Virus record (IMG/VR): IMGVR_UViG_3300021960_000007
Location: 1-42,682 of that record
Origin: a virus
DNA length: 42,682 bases
Strand: one strand, 5' to 3'
Shown here: positions 40,816-42,682 of the stretch, piece after piece
Layout of the letters: each line of letters opens with the position of its first letter
Numbering within the stretch: position 1 is the first letter of the stretch
Notes under the pieces: generated by a model
Databases searched by the model: none
Told to the model about the DNA's origin: nothing
The model's input: only the letters and a program-made list of their open reading frames with translations
Made by a program: the position numbers and the translations under genes

Positions 40816-41427
40816 TTAGATTGATACGATACATTCCACATGATAGGCTGAAACTTTACGGCCCGTCAAGAGTTTTTTATTGGCACGATTACCTGCGACA
40901 TATTTGCACCACGTATTCCACCAATAGGCACTACCCTTTTGTTGTGTCAGCTTTACATAGCTAGCAACTCTTTTGTCAATTAGTGCCTTGCTTGCACTCT
41001 TGCTGATTGTGACTTCAGAGTATTTCATTCCTAATCTTTTCAGATTGTGACTGTCGATGCAAGCCACATTGAAACCTAAGCATTGGGCAACAAAAGCTGC
41101 CTTGACCATACCTAAGTTAGGTACTTTCATCAATAGTTTGATAGCTTCTTCACAAGTCTCAGGCTTTCTTGCACCTTTTTCTAGCAGATACTGTAGCCTT
41201 GACCATAAGAAATCTTTGTTGTCTCTGGCATAGACTAAGCCGCATCCTTTTTGGCCCCAAAGAAACTTTGATTGAATGTCATTAGCCTTTATGTCTTGAC
41301 GTTGTGCCTTTACAGTAGATAACCCTGCCTGAATTGTACACAAGACAAATTCTATTACATCAACTAGGCCATCACTGCCTTTGTTACTTACGTGTTCTTT
41401 GATTAGTCCTACATCTTTGCGGTACAT
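40816..41427 (-). CDS. HhH-GPD-like DNA-binding protein
   Basis: 203 residues. The segment at about 98-132, 'KVPNLGMVKAAFVAQCLGFNVACIDSHNLKRLGM', matches a helix-hairpin-helix followed by the conserved Asp (about 123) of the HhH-GPD DNA glycosylase superfamily. The remainder is helical and basic with several Cys and Trp. It may recognise or excise modified bases, or protect replicating DNA. No iron-sulfur motif is obvious. AAGGGTG precedes the start. Alternative: an HhH protein without enzymatic activity. Confidence 0.5.
   Translation of the reverse strand: MYRKDVGLIKEHVSNKGSDGLVDVIEFVLCTIQAGLSTVKAQRQDIKANDIQSKFLWGQKGCGLVYARDNKDFLWSRLQYLLEKGARKPETCEEAIKLLMKVPNLGMVKAAFVAQCLGFNVACIDSHNLKRLGMKYSEVTISKSASKALIDKRVASYVKLTQQKGSAYWWNTWCKYVAGNRANKKLLTGRKVSAYHVECIVSI
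40840..40869 (-). promoter_or_regulatory. Possible sigma70 promoter inside the HhH gene
   Basis: Minus strand: TTGACG (40869-40864), 18 bp, TATCAT (40845-40840); five of six matches in each box. It lies at the 3' end of the HhH gene and could drive the four small genes from 40793 leftwards. Confidence 0.4.
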
Positions 41428-41454
41428 GGTTTCACCCTTTCTCTATGTGTTACC

Positions 41455-41646
41455 TTACATTCCATAAGTGTTTAAAATTTCTGTGGCATAATCAAATGCC
41501 TCTCTTTCATCTTCAATACCGTAGCAAGTAAAGCAATGATAGTCAACCCATTCACCACCTATAGGTGTTTGAAAGTTAAATGTAGCTTGACCATTCCATT
41601 CAATCCGAATGTGTTCGCCGTGGTATTCTAATTCTAAATGATACAT
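41455..41646 (-). CDS. Hypothetical small early protein
   Basis: 63 residues, beta-rich N-terminal half ('LELEYHGEHIRIEWNGQATFNF'), 'HCFTCYGIEDEREAFDYATEIL' near the C-terminus with two Cys. The leader reads AAGGAAGTGAAAATATAAA before the ATG. A TTGACA box lies 60-70 bp upstream on the same strand (41716-41721) but without a good -10. Function unknown. Confidence 0.6.
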   Translation of the reverse strand: MYHLELEYHGEHIRIEWNGQATFNFQTPIGGEWVDYHCFTCYGIEDEREAFDYATEILNTYGM

Positions 41647-41731
41647 TTTATATTTTCACTTCCTTGCTTGTTTAACTTTCCATCTTGTACCACTAGCTTA
41701 AGTGATACAAAAAAGAATGTCAAGGGTTATT

Positions 41732-41923
41732 TTACCTTCTATTTTTACCTATGCGAAACCATCCACCAAATGCACCATATAAAGTAAAAAAACTTATTGT
41801 ATCACCATTATTTTTAATTAAGCAAAGATAGTTGCATCCTGCGTTTGGACTACAGTCTGAACGATCTATTTTAAAAGGATTCCTAAACTTAATATTAGTA
41901 TTTTTACCTAATGATATCCACAT
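41732..41923 (-). CDS. Hypothetical small early protein, Cys-rich
   Basis: 63 residues from the ATG at 41923, with GAAAGGAAAACAAA before it. It begins MWISLGKNTNIKF and has three Cys (CSPNAGCNYLC), then 'SFFTLYGAFGGWFRIGK' and a basic end. Unrecognised; the Cys spacing could bind a metal. Confidence 0.6.
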   Translation of the reverse strand: MWISLGKNTNIKFRNPFKIDRSDCSPNAGCNYLCLIKNNGDTISFFTLYGAFGGWFRIGKNRR

Positions 41924-41993
41924 TTTGTTTTCCTTTCGGGTTTGATTTAACGTTCCATCGTGACCTTGCACATGGCAGGGCCAAAAGAGATCG

Positions 41994-42152
41994 TTAATCT
42001 TTCAAACTGTTTTTGTTATCAGAGAATAAAGTTATCTCAAACACACCACCTTCAGTTTTAATCCTTATTTTTTTGACCCATGAGCCCGTACCCTCTAGCT
42101 GATATGTTTCGGTTTCAATTTCTTCTACGTGATGGATGCTTAAGTTAGTCAT
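41994..42152 (-). CDS. First leftward early gene, hypothetical
   Basis: 52 residues from the ATG at 42152, with CAAAGGAAAAAACAAA upstream; a longer frame begins at 42215 but has no such site. It starts MTNLSIHHVEEIE and is a mixed alpha/beta protein ending KNSLKD. It is the first gene after the control region. Function unknown; position suggests an immediate-early host-takeover protein. Confidence 0.6.
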   Translation of the reverse strand: MTNLSIHHVEEIETETYQLEGTGSWVKKIRIKTEGGVFEITLFSDNKNSLKD

Positions 42153-42335
42153 TTTGTTTTTTCCTTTGGTTCGTTTCGATGTAATAACATTGGCATGAAC
42201 CAAAAGAGATTGCAAGAGAAATAAAGTATAGCTAAAATTATACTAAAGGATAATCAAAATGGGGCATTGGTACTAAATGGATTTTAGGTATCAGACCACT
42301 AGAGAAACCGTTTACCCCACTCAGAGAGGCTAATA
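42153..42335. other. Gene-free stretch upstream of early genes
   Basis: No gene is visible. It contains the leader of the first early gene, with a 20-bp element (TGGCA...CCAAAAGAGAT, 42191-42210) that recurs before the second early gene (41974-41991). The minus strand has two TATAAT-like boxes (near 42221-42243) without matching -35 boxes. Confidence 0.5.
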
Positions 42336-42500
42336 TTGAGTGTCAGAGCTATTTCACGGTTTGTTCTCATTTGTGTTGCCTGTTTGTTCCTATCAGCAGG
42401 ACTAGAAAAGGCATTAATAAGAACAGCTAAGGAACACCAAAGAACAAACCAAGGTGGTAGCATAGAAGGTGCAATGATTTCAAAGGGATGTAGCTTGTGA
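42336..42500 (+). CDS. Possible small membrane protein (TTG start)
   Basis: A 54-codon frame begins TTG with GAGAGG about 7 nt upstream. Reading from it gives a basic start, a hydrophobic segment ('FVLICVACLFLSAGL', about 9-23) and a polar, basic remainder ending KGCSL. This resembles a small membrane protein, and this genome uses TTG elsewhere (6578). It points rightwards, opposite to the early genes, and ends just before the palindrome cluster. Coding is uncertain. Confidence 0.3.
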   Translation: MSVRAISRFVLICVACLFLSAGLEKALIRTAKEHQRTNQGGSIEGAMISKGCSL

Positions 42501-42507
42501 GTGCATA

Positions 42508-42517
42508 TGTGATCACA
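42508..42517. promoter_or_regulatory. TGTGATCACA palindrome, copy 1 of 4
   Basis: Perfect 10-bp palindrome, 31 bp before copy 2. It is the outermost of the four copies that run from here across the contig junction to position 68. Confidence 0.6.
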
Positions 42518-42538
42518 TTTCCCATAGAAAATACATTA

Positions 42539-42548
42539 TGTGATCACA
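42539..42548. promoter_or_regulatory. TGTGATCACA palindrome, copy 2 of 4
   Basis: Identical to copy 1; the next copy (42581-42590, equal to 26-35) is 42 bp on. Centre-to-centre spacings of the four copies are 31, 42 and 33 bp, close to 3, 4 and 3 turns of B-DNA, which places the sites on roughly one face of the helix. Confidence 0.6.
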
Positions 42549-42555
42549 AAAGAGA

Positions 42556-42682
42556 GCCAAGCAAGCCAAGGTAATACATTTGTGATCACAAAAGGGTGTG
42601 GGGCAGTTACATTTGTGATCACAAGAGGGTGGGCATGGGGGTGCGGGGGTATCCTTGTGTATGTACAATGCGACTAAACACT
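42556..42682. repeat. Terminal direct repeat, right copy
   Basis: Exact copy of positions 1-127. Joining the ends at this overlap gives a 42,555-bp sequence in which the control region and early and late arms become continuous. Confidence 0.97.

Noticed and set aside
1-42682. Integrase, repressor, tRNA genes, CRISPR arrays or insertion sequences
   Set aside because: None was found; no tyrosine or serine recombinase motif, cloverleaf, spaced repeat array or transposase was visible.

Overview
This window is a complete or near-complete genome of a lytic, T7-like (podovirus) tailed phage. The first 127 bases are repeated exactly as the last 127 (1-127 = 42556-42682), so the non-redundant genome is 42,555 bp. 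127 is also a common maximum assembly k-mer, so the repeat more likely marks a circularly closed contig than a mapped physical terminal repeat. No integrase, repressor, tRNA, CRISPR array or insertion sequence was seen. The gene set (class II cobalamin-dependent ribonucleotide reductase, ThyX, MazG, T7-type endonuclease I, T7-type 5'-3' exonuclease, gp4-like primase-helicase, T7-like DNA polymerase, and no phage RNA polymerase) matches what is known of the roseophage SIO1 / Cobavirus group. That points, by inference, to a marine Rhodobacteraceae-type host.

Layout. The genome has two arms that converge at about 29.75 kb. The rightward (late) arm, 456-29747, encodes the terminase small subunit, an unusually large adhesion module (986-9825, about 21% of the genome, with a YadA-head-like fibre, a triple-LamG protein, a tandem paralogue array and a 20-residue-repeat fibre), a small membrane protein, TerL, portal, scaffold, major capsid, decoration-like proteins, tail tubular A and B, a GNAT-like protein, internal virion proteins and a lysis cluster (LysM plus TIGR02594/CHAP-like hydrolase, lipoprotein with C-terminal membrane segment, membrane protein). 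A rightward terminator at 29750-29772 closes it. The leftward (early) arm, 42152 down to 29771, starts with small unknown genes. It continues with an HhH protein, primase-helicase, a DNA polymerase split over two frames, an SSB-like protein, ThyX, exonuclease, endonuclease I, MazG, RNR, a possible PD-(D/E)XK protein and DUF3310.

Regulation. Because no phage RNA polymerase is encoded, transcription should depend on host sigma70, and the sequence supports this. Consensus or near-consensus -35/-10 pairs lie at 297-325 (-), 375-403 (+), 15989-16017 (+), 35810-35839 (-), 39807-39835 (+) and 39866-39894 (-). Most genes are translationally coupled through ATGA or short overlaps, so several starts were moved downstream to coupled or well-spaced Shine-Dalgarno starts.

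The most unusual part is the roughly 860-bp gene-poor control region across the contig junction (42153-42555 joined to 1-455). It holds four TGTGATCACA palindromes at near-helical spacing, a G-quadruplex motif, divergent sigma70 promoters, and a leftward promoter-terminator pair that would make a structured RNA of about 140 nt. This looks like a compact origin, packaging or switch locus. A second notable site is a pair of face-to-face promoters flanking a perfect dyad at about 39.85 kb.
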